Assembly: GCF_000701365.1 (NCBI RefSeq)
Contig: NZ_JNIK01000011.1
Span: 434,001 to 498,000 of the forward strand
Length of the DNA stretch: 64,000 bases
Reading direction: 5' to 3'
Source of the DNA: Blastococcus sp. URHD0036
GTDB taxonomy: Bacteria; Actinomycetota; Actinomycetes; Mycobacteriales; Geodermatophilaceae
This document shows, in pieces, positions 1-8,942 of this stretch. The position numbers and the translations under genes were made by a program. Numbering within the stretch: the stretch's first letter is position 1; every line of letters starts with the position of its first letter. The notes under the pieces are model-generated. The model did not search any database and had not been told where the DNA came from. It was given only the letters and a program-made list of their open reading frames with translations.

Positions 1-812
1 GCCGAGAGGCTGCGGTAGGCGACGTCGACGGCACCCTCCTCGATGTCCAGCTTCAGGTTCGAGGACTCCGCGTAGTAGCGGACGTTGATCGTGTCCGTCT
101 TCGGCGCGCCCAGCAGACCCTGGTAGTCGGGGTTGGCGTCGTAGGCGATGAGGTCGTTGATCTCGTAGCTGGTGATGACGTACGGGCCGGCGAAGGCGTT
201 GCCCTCGACGATGTCGTCGTCCGGGGTCAGCTCGTCGGCGGAGAAGACCTCCTCGTCGACGATCGGACCGACCGGGCTCGACAGCACCTGCGGGAAGGTC
301 TGGTCGTCGGGGTTCGTCAGCGTGAAGACGACGGTGGTGTCGTCCGGCGCCGCGACGCTGTCGAGGTTGGCCAGCAGCGACGACGGGCCGTTCTCGTCGG
401 CGATCGCGACCTGGCGGTCGAAGGAGAACTTGACGTCCGACGAGGTGAGCTCGTGGCCGTTGGCGAAGGTCAGCCCCGGCTTGAGGGTCACCGTGTACTC
501 GGTCGGCGAGGTGAACTCGGCCGACTCGGCGATGTCGGGCTCGACGTCCGGGCTGCCCAGCGGGGTGTTCAGCAGGAAGGGATAGACCTGGTTCATCACG
601 GCGAAGGAGCCGTTGTCGTACGAACCGGCCGGGTCGATCGTCGTGATCTTGTCGGTCGTGCCGACGATCAGCGCGTCACCACCGCCTCCGCCGCCGCCCG
701 AGCCGTTGTCGTCGTCGCTGCTCCCGCCGCACGCGGAGAGCGCGAGCGCCGTCACGGCGATTCCTGCCGTGGCCGCGCGCACGCGCCGGCCACTGGTGCC
801 CAGGGGGGTCAT
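1..812 (-). CDS. ABC transporter substrate-binding lipoprotein, family 5 (peptide type), 3' end outside window
   Basis: This is the N-terminal 270 codons of an extracytoplasmic solute-binding lipoprotein; the rest lies beyond base 1. The start ATG (812-810) opens a basic n-region, a hydrophobic stretch and a lipobox LALSAC, making Cys28 the lipidation site. A Gly/Ser/Asp tether follows, then the family-5 opening in which the protein binds its ligand ('IDPAGSYDNGS', 'VTLKPGLTFANGHELTSSDV'). Members of this family load oligopeptides, nickel or sugars onto Opp/Dpp-type permeases. Ligand cannot be told from this half. The partner permease genes would lie beyond the left edge. Confidence 0.85.
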   Translation of the reverse strand, partial: MTPLGTSGRRVRAATAGIAVTALALSACGGSSDDDNGSGGGGGGGDALIVGTTDKITTIDPAGSYDNGSFAVMNQVYPFLLNTPLGSPDVEPDIAESAEFTSPTEYTVTLKPGLTFANGHELTSSDVKFSFDRQVAIADENGPSSLLANLDSVAAPDDTTVVFTLTNPDDQTFPQVLSSPVGPIVDEEVFSADELTPDDDIVEGNAFAGPYVITSYEINDLIAYDANPDYQGLLGAPKTDTINVRYYAESSNLKLDIEEGAVDVAYRSLS

Positions 813-881
813 CCACTACCTCGTTCTCGGATGTGGCGGCCCGTGCCGTCGAACGGCGGGCGCACGCCACCTAGATGGTTG

Positions 882-897
882 GCTACCCATGAGTAGC
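882..897 (-). promoter_or_regulatory. Inverted repeat upstream of the peptide-binding lipoprotein gene
   Basis: GCTACCCATGAGTAGC is a 16-bp imperfect palindrome (half-sites GCTACYCA, 7 of 8 positions matching) about 70 bp upstream of the lipoprotein ATG at 812. It sits in the only stretch that could hold that gene's promoter, so it is a candidate operator. No regulator gene is adjacent in the window. Confidence 0.35.
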
Positions 898-1003
898 ACA
901 CGGCGCGGGGCCATGGTCCCGACGGTTATCGGACCGTGACAGCCGGAAGATCTCCGCGGTGTCCGACCGCCGGACGGACGATCGCCTGCCGCGCGGCGTG
1001 CGG

Positions 1004-1603
1004 CTACGCGTCTATCCGGCGGCGGCCCTCGAACGCCCGGCCCAGCGTCACCTCGTCGGCGTACTCCAGGTCCCCGCCGACCGGCAGCCCACTGGCCAGC
1101 CGCGACACCGCCAGACCCATCGGAGCGATCAGCCGCGCCAGGTAGGCCGCCGTCGCCTCGCCCTCGAGGTTCGGGTCGGTGGCGATGATCAGCTCGGTGA
1201 CCTTCCCGTCCATCAGCCGGGTCATCAGCTCCTTGACCCGCAGGTCGTCGGGACCGACGCCCTCGATCGGACTGATCGCGCCGCCGAGCACGTGGTACTT
1301 GCCGCGGAACTCACGGGTGCGCTCGATCGCGACGACGTCCTTGGGCTCCTCGACGACGCAGATGACGTCGTCGGTCCGCCGCGGGTCGCGGCAGATCCGG
1401 CACTGCTCGCCCTCGGCGACGTTGAAGCAGGTCACGCAGAACCGGACCTCGGCCTGCACCCGCTGCAGGGCCGCGACCAGCCGGACGACGTCGGCGGACT
1501 CGGCGGCCAGCAGGTGGAACGCGATGCGCTGCGCGCTCTTCGGCCCGACGCCGGGAAGCCGGCCCAGCTCGTCGATGAGGTCCTGGACGGCCCCCTCGTA
1601 CAT
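1004..1603 (-). CDS. recR: Recombination mediator RecR
   Basis: RecR works with RecF/RecO to load RecA at gaps during recombinational repair. The 199-residue protein has normal length and the full domain order: helix-hairpin-helix '[17 protein letters not shown]' at about 15-32, a four-cysteine zinc finger (Cys56, Cys59, Cys68, Cys71) and a Toprim domain starting near residue 79 ('[10 protein letters not shown]'). The start is supported by an AGGAG ribosome site just upstream of ATG 1603. It lies 30 bp downstream of ybaB on the same strand, the usual bacterial pairing, and both are probably co-transcribed. Confidence 0.97.
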   Translation of the reverse strand: MYEGAVQDLIDELGRLPGVGPKSAQRIAFHLLAAESADVVRLVAALQRVQAEVRFCVTCFNVAEGEQCRICRDPRRTDDVICVVEEPKDVVAIERTREFRGKYHVLGGAISPIEGVGPDDLRVKELMTRLMDGKVTELIIATDPNLEGEATAAYLARLIAPMGLAVSRLASGLPVGGDLEYADEVTLGRAFEGRRRIDA

Positions 1604-1633
1604 GACTCTCCTGTCCCGTCCGGCTGCCGGCGC

Positions 1634-1969
1634 TCAGGCGCCGGGCAGCCCGAGGCCGCCGCCGAGACCCCCGGCGAGGGGACCCATCCGGCTGGCGGCC
1701 AGCTCGTTGGCGAGACGACCGGCATCGCGGACGGCGGCGACGACCAGGTCCTGCAGGGTCTCGATGTCGTCGGGGTCGACGGCCTCCGGCGAGATGGCCA
1801 CCGCGGTCAGCTCGCCGCCGCCGGTCATCGTGGCGGTGACCAGGCCGCCACCGGCCGAGCCGGTGACCTCCTCGGCGGCCAGCCGCTCCTGGGCGGCGAC
1901 CAGCTGCTGCTGCATCTGCTGGGCCTGCTGCATGAGCTGCTCGAGGTCGGGGGCGCCACCGGGGAACAT
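1634..1969 (-). CDS. ybaB: YbaB/EbfC family nucleoid-associated protein
   Basis: A 111-residue protein with the YbaB fold signature: a Gln-rich N-terminal helix ('[15 protein letters not shown]', residues about 9-23), followed by '[23 protein letters not shown]' and a C-terminal amphipathic helix. YbaB proteins are small homodimers that bind DNA without strong sequence preference. The ATG at 1969 gives the usual family length; longer in-frame extensions overlap the divergent amidase gene and were not accepted. The C-terminus ends in a Gly/Leu-rich tail. Neighbour recR is 30 bp downstream. Confidence 0.92.
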   Translation of the reverse strand: MFPGGAPDLEQLMQQAQQMQQQLVAAQERLAAEEVTGSAGGGLVTATMTGGGELTAVAISPEAVDPDDIETLQDLVVAAVRDAGRLANELAASRMGPLAGGLGGGLGLPGA

Positions 1970-2017
1970 GCCCCGAGCGTAGGCCCGGGGGACGACGTCC
2001 GTGGCAGGCTCTCGCGG

Positions 2018-2851
2018 GTGCGGCGCGCCGGGGCGGGAGCAGCGCTGGCCGTGCTCCTGCTGGCCGGCTGCGGCGGCGATCCGGCACCGGCTCCCGCCGC
2101 CCCCTCCGCGGCGACGTCCTCGTCGGCGTCGTCGTCCTCGTCCCCGGCCGTCGTCCCGGTCGAGACCCCGACCCCGCCACCGGCCGTCCCGGCTCCCCCA
2201 CCGGCGCCCGCGCCCGTGGTGGTCCTCGATCCGGGCCACAACGGCGGCAACGCCGCCGCGCCGGGAGCGATCGGTGCGCCGGTGCCGGACGGGGCGGGTG
2301 GCACCAAGGCCTGCAACACCACCGGGACCGCGACCGACGCCGGGTACCCCGAGCACGCCTTCACCTGGGACGTCGCCCTGCGGACCCGCGACCTGCTCGT
2401 CGCGCACGGGGTCGAGGTGGTCCTCAGCCGGCCCGACGACACCGGGGTCGGGCCGTGCGTCGACGTCCGCGGGGCCCTACCGGGGCAGGTGGGCGCGGCC
2501 GCGTTCGTGGGGATCCACGGGGACGGCGCCGCGGCCGGAGGTTCCGGCTTCCACGTCATCACGTCGTCGCTGGACCCGGCCGGACCCGAGGTGGCGGCCG
2601 GCACCGATGCGCTGGCCGCAGCCCTGCGCGACGCGCTCGTCGCGGTGGTGCCGCCGGCGACCTACGTGGGGTCCGGGGGGCTCGACGACCGCGGCGACCT
2701 GGCCGCCCTCAACCTGGCCACGACGCCGGCGGTCTACGTCGAGTGCGGGAACATGCGCAACGCCGGGGACGCCGCGCGCATGAGCGACCCGGCCGGCCGG
2801 CAGGCGATCGCCGAACGCCTGGCCGCCGGGGTGCTCAGCTTCCTCGAGTGA
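2018..2851 (+). CDS. N-acetylmuramoyl-L-alanine amidase, Amidase_3 type, predicted lipoprotein
   Basis: Zinc amidase that cuts the bond between MurNAc and L-Ala in peptidoglycan. Starting from GTG 2018 the protein (277 residues) has an Arg-rich n-region and lipobox LLAGC (Cys18), then a Ser/Pro/Ala linker of about 50 residues, then the catalytic domain. Zinc ligands are recognisable in 'LDPGHNGG' (His), 'YPEHAF' (Glu) and 'GIHGDGA' (His), with the catalytic Glu in 'VECGNMRN'. It is transcribed away from ybaB with 48 bp between starts. From memory, M. tuberculosis Ami1 (Rv3717) lies in the same place beside recR-ybaB, which supports orthology. Confidence 0.9.
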   Translation: MRRAGAGAALAVLLLAGCGGDPAPAPAAPSAATSSSASSSSSPAVVPVETPTPPPAVPAPPPAPAPVVVLDPGHNGGNAAAPGAIGAPVPDGAGGTKACNTTGTATDAGYPEHAFTWDVALRTRDLLVAHGVEVVLSRPDDTGVGPCVDVRGALPGQVGAAAFVGIHGDGAAAGGSGFHVITSSLDPAGPEVAAGTDALAAALRDALVAVVPPATYVGSGGLDDRGDLAALNLATTPAVYVECGNMRNAGDAARMSDPAGRQAIAERLAAGVLSFLE

Positions 2852-2920
2852 GGTGCTGGAACGGCCCGACGTCAGGGCCCCGCGGCACGCGGAGCGTGTC
2901 GTGGGGGGACGTCGGGTCCT

Positions 2921-5191
2921 TCACTCGTCGATGGGGCGGGCGCCGAGCTGGGCGCGCAGCAGCGACAGCGCGGCCTGCTCCGGGTCGACGACGGGCTCGG
3001 GCGGCCGGTCACTGGTGGCCTCGGCGGCACGCTCGGCCATGAGCTCCACCGCCTCGGCGGCCTCCGCCACCCGCGCGGCCTCGCGGGCGGCCTCCCGGGT
3101 TGCCTCCGAGCCGCCCCGCGACGCGGCACCGGCTCCGCCGGCCCCGTCGGTGACGACCTGCACCTTCCACCGCACGCCGAGGAGCTCCTCGAGCGAGGAC
3201 CGGATGATGTCCTTGTTCAGGTCGTCACCGAGCCGCCGGGCGAGCGCCGGGGACGTGGTGGTGAGGGTGAGCACGTCACCGCTGAGCTCGTGCACCTGCG
3301 CGTTCTGCAGCAGCGCGTCCGTGGTGCGCTTCTGGCGCTTCACGGCGGCCCGCAGCTCCGGCCACACCCGCCGGACGTCGGCGGTGGTGAGGGCGCCGCC
3401 GGATGCGTCCGCCGCACCGGCCGGCTCGGGGTTCGCCGAGACGACGGGCGTCGGTTCGCCACCCCGGGGTGCGGGCGCGGACTCCGCGGCCGCCCGTGGC
3501 GGAGCGGTCTCGCGCGGAGCACCGACCCGGGCGGCGGCGGCGCGGGCGGCCTCGGGCTCGGCCGGGTGCGGCCAGTCCTCGTCGTCCGTCGGCTCCGGGG
3601 GCAGCGGGATGTCCGGCTCGCCGGTGGCCACCGGCGGGCGCGGCGGGGCGGTCGCAGCCGGCGGGGCCGTGGCGGCCGGTCTCGCGGGCTTGGCTGCGGG
3701 CGGCGCGCCGGACCCGGGCTGGGTCGTCTCCGGCCAGTCGTCGTCGGCGGGGGCGGTCGCGGCCGGAGCGCTGGGTGCCGGGGGCGCCGGCGGCGCGGTC
3801 GGAGTCGTGGTCGTGGTCGTGCGCGACGGCCGCACGTACTCCCGGCGCGCGGCCGGCGCGGGGTCCGGCGTCGGCGGAGCGGCTGGCGGCTGCTCCGGCA
3901 CCGGCGCCTCGCGCACCGCGGCCGCCTCGCGGACCGGCGGCGCCTCCCGGACGGGGGCCGCCGGGACCGGGACCTCGCGGTCCGGCGCGGCGGCGGGAGC
4001 GACGGGTGGACGGCCCGCGTGCTCGCCGGCGATGGACATCCGCCGCTCGAGCCGCTCCAGGCGCTGGAGGGTTGCGGCGGCCGCGTCGTCGGCGGCCGGC
4101 AGCAGCATCCGCGCGCAGACCAGCTCCAGCAGCAGCCGCGGCGCCGTCGTCCCGCGCATCTCGGTGAGGCCGGCGTGGACCGTGTCGGCCATCCGGGAGA
4201 GGGTCGCCGAGCCCAGGGCGCGGGCCTGCGAGCTCATCAGGTCCAGCCGGTCGGGCGGGCAGTCGAGCAGGCCGTTGCCCCCCGCGTCGGGAACGGCGTC
4301 GAGCACGATCAGGTCGCGCAGCCGGTCGAGCAGGTCGGTGGCGAAGCGCCTCGGGTCGTGACCGGCCTCGACGACCCGGTCGACGGCGCGGAAGACACCC
4401 GGGGCGTCGGAGGCGGCCAGCGCGTCGATCGTCTCGTCGAGCAGCGCGTCGTCGGTGACGCCGAGCAGCCCGACCGCGGTCGCGTAGGTGACGCCTCCCG
4501 GCCCGGCGCCGGCCAGCAGCTGGTCGAGGATCGACAGCGAGTCGCGGACCGAGCCCCCACCGGCGCGGACGACCAGCGGGAACACCGTCGGCTCCACGGT
4601 GACGCCCTCGGCGGCGCAGGTCTTCTCCAGCAGGGTGCGCAGCGTCGACGGCGGCACCAGCCGGAACGGGTAGTGGTGGGTGCGCGACCGGATGGTCGAC
4701 AGCACCTTCTCCGGCTCGGTGGTCGCGAACACGAAGACCAGGAACTCCGGCGGCTCCTCGACCACCTTCAGCAGGGCGTTGAAGCCCTGCGAGGTGACCA
4801 TGTGCGCCTCGTCGATGATGTAGACCTTGTAGCGACTGCTGACCGGCGCGAAGAACGCGCGTTCGCGCAGGTCACGGGCGTCGTCGACGCCACCGTGGCT
4901 GGCCGCGTCGATCTCGATCACGTCGAGCGAGCCGGGGCCGTCCGGCGCCAGCGCGACGCAGGAGCCGCAGACCCCGCAGGGGGTCGAGGTCGGGCCCTGC
5001 TCGCAGTTGAGCGAGCGGGCGAGGATGCGCGCCGACGACGTCTTGCCGCAGCCGCGCGGGCCGCTGAAGAGGTAGGCGTGGTTGATCCGGCCGCCGTCGA
5101 CCGCGTTCACCAGCGGCGCGGTGACGTGCTCCTGCCCGACCACCTCGGCGAAGGTCGCCGGGCGGTACTTCCGGTAGAGCGCCAGAGCCAC
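2921..5191 (-). CDS. dnaX: DNA polymerase III subunits gamma/tau
   Basis: Clamp-loader ATPase of the replicative polymerase, 756 residues. The N-terminal AAA+ module contains Walker A 'GPRGCGKT' (about 44-51), a four-cysteine zinc site (Cys63, 72, 75, 78), Walker B 'IIDEAH' and the sensor/arginine-finger sequence 'RSRTHHYPF'. After about residue 400 comes a roughly 200-residue Pro/Ala-rich linker and a C-terminal tau-like domain starting near 'VWPELRAAVKRQKR'. The start 'MALALYRKYRP' is the standard one. No programmed-frameshift heptamer was recognised, so a separate gamma form is not predicted. The SRP RNA gene lies upstream on the same strand. Confidence 0.97.
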   Translation of the reverse strand: MALALYRKYRPATFAEVVGQEHVTAPLVNAVDGGRINHAYLFSGPRGCGKTSSARILARSLNCEQGPTSTPCGVCGSCVALAPDGPGSLDVIEIDAASHGGVDDARDLRERAFFAPVSSRYKVYIIDEAHMVTSQGFNALLKVVEEPPEFLVFVFATTEPEKVLSTIRSRTHHYPFRLVPPSTLRTLLEKTCAAEGVTVEPTVFPLVVRAGGGSVRDSLSILDQLLAGAGPGGVTYATAVGLLGVTDDALLDETIDALAASDAPGVFRAVDRVVEAGHDPRRFATDLLDRLRDLIVLDAVPDAGGNGLLDCPPDRLDLMSSQARALGSATLSRMADTVHAGLTEMRGTTAPRLLLELVCARMLLPAADDAAAATLQRLERLERRMSIAGEHAGRPPVAPAAAPDREVPVPAAPVREAPPVREAAAVREAPVPEQPPAAPPTPDPAPAARREYVRPSRTTTTTTPTAPPAPPAPSAPAATAPADDDWPETTQPGSGAPPAAKPARPAATAPPAATAPPRPPVATGEPDIPLPPEPTDDEDWPHPAEPEAARAAAARVGAPRETAPPRAAAESAPAPRGGEPTPVVSANPEPAGAADASGGALTTADVRRVWPELRAAVKRQKRTTDALLQNAQVHELSGDVLTLTTTSPALARRLGDDLNKDIIRSSLEELLGVRWKVQVVTDGAGGAGAASRGGSEATREAAREAARVAEAAEAVELMAERAAEATSDRPPEPVVDPEQAALSLLRAQLGARPIDE

Positions 5192-5527
5192 GGACGCAGG
5201 TTACGTGGGAGGAGTGACGACCTGTGCGGCCCGACGGATGGCCGCGGCACTCCGGCTTCCGGCGCGCGACCGTCGAACCCACGCGGCCCGAGACACCACC
5301 TGTTCCGGGCCACTCCGGTCCACTTCTCAGGCGACCTGCCGGGGGCCGGCAGCGTTGTCCCCGCACCGGCCAGACAACGGCTGGTCCTGGCCGCTCGGGG
5401 GACATCGCCCCGGACCGACCGCCGGCTCACGAGTGCTGTGCGGGCTTTCTCCCGACGTCGCGGGCGAGATCGCATCGGCAACGTCCCGAGGGCGCCCGCA
5501 GAGTGCGGCGGGTGCCCGGGAAAGCAG
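5192..5527. other. 336-bp gap between dnaX and the SRP RNA
   Basis: No credible gene. The long GC-biased reading frames crossing it are antisense or out-of-frame continuations with Arg/Pro-rich compositions. The dnaX promoter must lie here, but no convincing -35/-10 pair was seen. Confidence 0.6.
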
Positions 5528-5622
5528 GGACCCCCCGCGCACCCGCCAGAGCCCGCTTATCCTTGCTGCCTTCCGGCCCTGGGGAGGTTCACAGGATGAC
5601 GCCACACGAGGGGTCGGGTCCC
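5528..5622 (-). ncRNA. ffs: Bacterial small signal recognition particle RNA (4.5S type)
   Basis: The minus strand carries the diagnostic SRP domain IV apical sequence CCAGGGCCGGAAGGCAGCAA (the conserved GGAAGCAG-type asymmetric loop and GGAA tetraloop region) centred near 5575. The ends pair: GGGACCC at 5622-5616 with GGGTCCC at 5534-5528. That gives a hairpin RNA of about 95 nt, the normal size for the small bacterial form. It binds Ffh and directs membrane proteins to the translocon. The 5' and 3' ends are my estimate from pairing. Position next to dnaX is familiar in Actinomycetota. Confidence 0.9.
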
Positions 5623-5675
5623 ACTGTAGAGGAGAGCGGACGGGCGCCGGCGACGCCGTCCCCTAGGCTCGCGGC

Positions 5676-5720
5676 ATGACGCCCCGGCGCGCCCTCGTGC
5701 TGCCCCCGCCCCGCTCCTGA
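5676..5720 (+). CDS. Candidate 14-codon leader ORF upstream of the EamA exporter gene
   Basis: ATG 5676 opens a 14-residue ORF, MTPRRALVLPPPRS, ending in TGA. A TAGGCT hexamer at 5664-5669 lies 6 nt before the ATG, the geometry of a leaderless actinobacterial transcript (-10 box then start codon). The PPP run would be expected to slow ribosomes lacking EF-P. It ends 105 bp before the exporter start. It could be an attenuating leader peptide, or chance: 14 codons carry little statistical weight. Confidence 0.3.
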   Translation: MTPRRALVLPPPRS

Positions 5721-5825
5721 CCCGGAGCGCCGCGCACCCCTGACACCCGCTGGGCCTCCCGCCCTCGGGTGCACCGCCCCGCGCTCCGGACCGCCCTCCG
5801 CCCGTCCGGACCGCCCAGGAGCGTC

Positions 5826-6782
5826 ATGTCCACCCCCTCTCCGGCCGCGACCTCGCGTCGCGGTTCCCCCGCCGCGGCCTCCCGCCGCGGTTTCCTCTTC
5901 GTCGTCCTCGCCGCGCTGTGCTGGGGGACGTCGGGCCTGAGCGGCCGGGTCGTCGCCGACCGCAGCGACCTCTCCGCCCTCGACATCGCCTGGTACCGGC
6001 TGGCCATCGGCGCCGTCGTGCTGCTGGCCGCGTGGACCTGGACGTCGCGGCGCCGGGTCGCCCGGGTCGCCGCCGGCCGCCCGGTGGTGGCGCGGCTGTG
6101 TCTCGTGGCCGCCGGTCTCGCCGGCTACCAGTGGGCGTACTTCAGCGCCGTCGACCGCGCCGGGGTCAGCATCGCGACGCTGGTCGCCCTCGGTCTCGCC
6201 CCGCTGCTGATCGCGGTGGGCGCCGCACTGCTGGGGCACGGCCGGCCCAGCGGGACGACCCTGGCCGCGCTGGTCGTCGCCCTGGCCGGGCTCGCCCTGC
6301 TGGTCGGCGTGTCGGCATCCGGGGACGCCGGGACGGCGGTGCTGCTGGGCACGCTGCTCGCCTCGGGCTCCGCGCTCGGGTACGCCGTCGTCACGCTCGC
6401 CGGCGGCGGGGTCCCGGCGGGGGTGCCGGTCACCCTGGTCGGCTTCGGCGGCGGCGCGCTGCTGCTCACCCCCGCGGTGCTCGCCGCCGGGCCCTCCGTG
6501 CCCACCGACGCCGGCGCCGTCGCGGTGCTGCTCTACCTCGGCCTGGTGCCCAGCGCGCTCGCGTACGGCCTCTTCTTCACCGGCGTCCGCACGGTGCCCG
6601 GTCCGGTGGCCTCGATCGTGACGCTGCTCGAACCGCTGACCGCCACCGTGCTGGCGACGGCGTTCCTCGACGAGCGGCTGGCCCCGGGCGCCGTCGTCGG
6701 CGGGCTGCTGCTGCTGGCCGCCGTCGCGGGGCTCTACCTGCGCGAGCTCGGGCGCGCCCCGGAGGTCGAGGGCGGGGTGTGA
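5826..6782 (+). CDS. EamA/DMT-family membrane transporter
   Basis: A 318-residue polytopic protein with about ten hydrophobic segments arranged as two EamA repeats, the second starting around residue 165. Family members export amino acids or metabolites; substrate is unknown here. Typical signatures are 'ALCWGTSGLSGR' in the first helix and 'ALAYGLFFTGVRTVPGPVASIVTLLEP' region near the end of the second repeat (helix 9). ATG 5826 is preceded by AGGAG at 5817-5821; a Ser/Arg-rich cytoplasmic stretch of about 20 residues precedes the first helix. A bidirectional hairpin follows the stop. Confidence 0.85.
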   Translation: MSTPSPAATSRRGSPAAASRRGFLFVVLAALCWGTSGLSGRVVADRSDLSALDIAWYRLAIGAVVLLAAWTWTSRRRVARVAAGRPVVARLCLVAAGLAGYQWAYFSAVDRAGVSIATLVALGLAPLLIAVGAALLGHGRPSGTTLAALVVALAGLALLVGVSASGDAGTAVLLGTLLASGSALGYAVVTLAGGGVPAGVPVTLVGFGGGALLLTPAVLAAGPSVPTDAGAVAVLLYLGLVPSALAYGLFFTGVRTVPGPVASIVTLLEPLTATVLATAFLDERLAPGAVVGGLLLLAAVAGLYLRELGRAPEVEGGV

Positions 6783-6787
6783 ACGCG

Positions 6788-6820
6788 ACAGGGCCCCCGG
6801 CGGTGCGCCGGGGGCCCTGT
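6788..6820. terminator. Bidirectional hairpin between the EamA gene and tRNA-Ser
   Basis: A near-perfect GC stem, arms ACAGGGCCCCCGGC and GCCGGGGGCCCTGT with a 5-nt loop, just after the EamA stop at 6782. It serves the exporter on the plus strand and the convergent tRNA-Ser on the minus strand. No strong T-run. Confidence 0.75.
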
Positions 6821-6829
6821 TCTCACGTG

Positions 6830-6914
6830 CGGAGGATGGGAGATTCGAACTCCCGAGGGGTTGCCCCCAACCCGCTTTCCAAGCGAGCGCCATAGGCCAC
6901 TAGGCGAATCCTCC
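6830..6914 (-). tRNA. tRNA-Ser (anticodon GGA)
   Basis: An 85-nt type II tRNA. Acceptor arms GGAGGAT (6914-6908) and ATCCTCC (6837-6831) pair. The anticodon loop TTGGAAA gives GGA, reading UCC/UCU. A long variable arm and a T-loop TTCGAAT are present. CCA is not encoded. No integration scar is seen at its 3' end. Confidence 0.95.
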
Positions 6915-6950
6915 CGTGCGTGCCCAGACTACCGGGCGCACCGGCGACGG

Positions 6951-8942
6951 TCAGCCGCGGCTCTCCACGACGAGCACCTGGTCACTGGCGCCGAGCGTGA
7001 GCACCTCGCTCTTGGCCGGGTTGAGCCGGACGGCACCGGTCGTCGCGTCGCGGTAGCCGAGGACCGACTCGTCGCGGGCGGCTCCGGCCGCGACCAGGGC
7101 CCCGTAGCGGACCGGCTCCCCGCCGATGTAGCGCTGCGCGGGCCGGAAGGACAGGCGCGCACCCTCCGGGGAGAACAGCTCGAGGAAGACCTGGGCCAGC
7201 TCGGTGCGCTCGGACAGCTGGGCCAGCATCAGGCTGGTGACCTCGTCGCTGACGATCCAGTCGTCGACGCCGCCGGCCTGGGCCAGCTCGACGTCGTCCC
7301 GGTCGAGCACCTCGGCGACGATCCGCACGCCCGGCCCGTCGGTCCCGGCGGGCCAGGCCCGGCGCAGCGCCAGCAGGGTCAGCAGCGTGCGGGCGTCGCT
7401 GTCGGCGGGGTCGCCGGCGTCCCGGTAGCTGAGCACGATGCCCTGGTCGTAGTGCTCGTCGGCGACGAGGGCGGCCAGCTCGTCCGGGCCCGCGCTGGAC
7501 GTGTGCACGACCAGGTCGGTGTGCATGAGGTCGTCGACGCGGACGTCGGCCGGGTCGATCAGCGCGGGGTCGACGACGACCTCGATGACGGTCCCGGTGC
7601 GGGCGAACTGGTCGATCTCGCGGACCACCTTGGGTCCGAGCACGCTCCAGCCCACGACCAGCAGCCGCTGCGGCTGGGGCAGCTCGTCGGCCGACAGCAC
7701 CGGCACCGGCACCGGGTGGGTGGTGACCCCGGTGCTGCGGAAGGTGGAGTCGTCCTCGGCCACCGCGACCACCTCGTCGCCCTGGCCGAGGACGGTGCCG
7801 CCCGGCGGGTTGACCAGCACGGTGCCGTCGGCGCGGGCGATGCCCATCACCGCGGAGTCCTCGAAGGCGGTCTGCACCTCGGCGTAGGTGCGGCCGGTGA
7901 GCTCGGGGAACGAGCCGAAGTAGATCTCGTCGCCGTCGAAGTCGAGGAGGTCGCGCAGCACCTGCGACAGCCCGCTCTGCCGGCACGACTGGGCGGTGAT
8001 CTCGGCGATCACGTGGTCGGAGTTGACCGTGACGACCCGTCCGTCGGTGAGGCTCTGCAGGCTGGCGGCGTAGATGGGGTCGGAGATCTCGGCGACGACC
8101 CGCGGGCCGCTGAAGTCCGGGTCGAGCGTCTTGATCGCGAGGACTGCCTTGATCGCGTCGGCGTCCCCCGCGCCGGCACCCATGACGACGACCGAGCGGG
8201 CGCCGAGCAGGTTGACCATGCGCAGGTCGGCCGCCTTGGCCGGCGACCCGGAGCGGCACACGACCCGCGTGCTGCCGGTCTCGGGCACGGCCGCGGCCAG
8301 CGAGTCCTCCATGACCGTCTTGTCCTCGGCGCCGAGGACGACGATCGCGGCGTCCTTCTCGCTGGCGTTGGCGACGACCAGCTCGGAGACGATGGCGGCG
8401 ATCCGCGGGGACCAGCCGAGCACCACGGTGTGGCCGGTCTCCAGGACGTCGCTGCGGCCCTTGCGCAGCCCCTCGATCCGCTGGTCGACGGCGTTGGCGA
8501 TCAGGCCGATGAGGCTGCCGGCGATGAAGATGCCGGCGAGGGTGACGACGAACGACAGCAGCCGGATCGGCCAGCTGGAGTCACCGGCGAAGGTGCCGGC
8601 GTCGACCACCCGCAGCATCGCCTGCCAGATGCCCTCGACCGGGTTGGGCACGGGACCCTCGCCGTTGACGCCCTCCATGCGGAACGCCCAGAACGCCAGG
8701 CCCGCGACGACGAAGATCGCCAGCGTGAGCAGCGCCAGCCAGCCGATGACGACGGCGGGGCCGCGGGACAGGGCGTTGTCGAACCGGTAGCGCAGCCGCT
8801 GCCCGGACGTCGGGCGCAGCGTCGGCCGCGGCCGGCGCGCCCCCGGCGGGACCGGCGTCGGGGTGCTGCTCATCCGGCTGCGCCGGCTGACCGCCTTGCC
8901 CGGCCGGGCAGGGCGTGACGTGGCGGTCGTGATCTCGGGCAT
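6951..8942 (-). CDS. CASTOR/POLLUX-related ion channel with RCK-like regulatory domains
   Basis: A 663-residue protein related to the plant nuclear CASTOR/POLLUX (DMI1) cation channels. It has a charged N-terminus and a first membrane helix (about 55-80, 'VIGWLALLTLAIFVVAGLAF'). A pore-loop 'AMLRVVDAGTFAGDS' near 105-120 and a second helix 'LLSFVVTLAGIFIAGSLIGL' follow. After 'LRKGRSDVLETGHTVVLGWS' come Rossmann-like RCK repeats ('VVLGWS', then 'RLLVVGWSVLGPKVVREI' in the second half). ATG 8942 has GAGGAG 6 nt upstream. The pore lacks the TVGYG potassium filter, so ion selectivity is open. It has no same-strand partner genes. Confidence 0.85.
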   Translation of the reverse strand: MPEITTATSRPARPGKAVSRRSRMSSTPTPVPPGARRPRPTLRPTSGQRLRYRFDNALSRGPAVVIGWLALLTLAIFVVAGLAFWAFRMEGVNGEGPVPNPVEGIWQAMLRVVDAGTFAGDSSWPIRLLSFVVTLAGIFIAGSLIGLIANAVDQRIEGLRKGRSDVLETGHTVVLGWSPRIAAIVSELVVANASEKDAAIVVLGAEDKTVMEDSLAAAVPETGSTRVVCRSGSPAKAADLRMVNLLGARSVVVMGAGAGDADAIKAVLAIKTLDPDFSGPRVVAEISDPIYAASLQSLTDGRVVTVNSDHVIAEITAQSCRQSGLSQVLRDLLDFDGDEIYFGSFPELTGRTYAEVQTAFEDSAVMGIARADGTVLVNPPGGTVLGQGDEVVAVAEDDSTFRSTGVTTHPVPVPVLSADELPQPQRLLVVGWSVLGPKVVREIDQFARTGTVIEVVVDPALIDPADVRVDDLMHTDLVVHTSSAGPDELAALVADEHYDQGIVLSYRDAGDPADSDARTLLTLLALRRAWPAGTDGPGVRIVAEVLDRDDVELAQAGGVDDWIVSDEVTSLMLAQLSERTELAQVFLELFSPEGARLSFRPAQRYIGGEPVRYGALVAAGAARDESVLGYRDATTGAVRLNPAKSEVLTLGASDQVLVVESRG

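Noticed and set aside
959-2017. Upstream extension of the amidase frame
   Set aside because: It would run antisense through recR and ybaB; the lipoprotein signal begins at GTG 2018.
3290-5599. Very long open frame antisense to dnaX
   Set aside because: Its translation is Arg/Gly-rich without any domain, and it is the complement of an unmistakable dnaX; high GC makes antisense frames stay open.
6830-6914. tRNA-Ser as an integration site
   Set aside because: No integrase gene and no duplicated tRNA 3' end were found nearby; the same holds for the other tRNAs.
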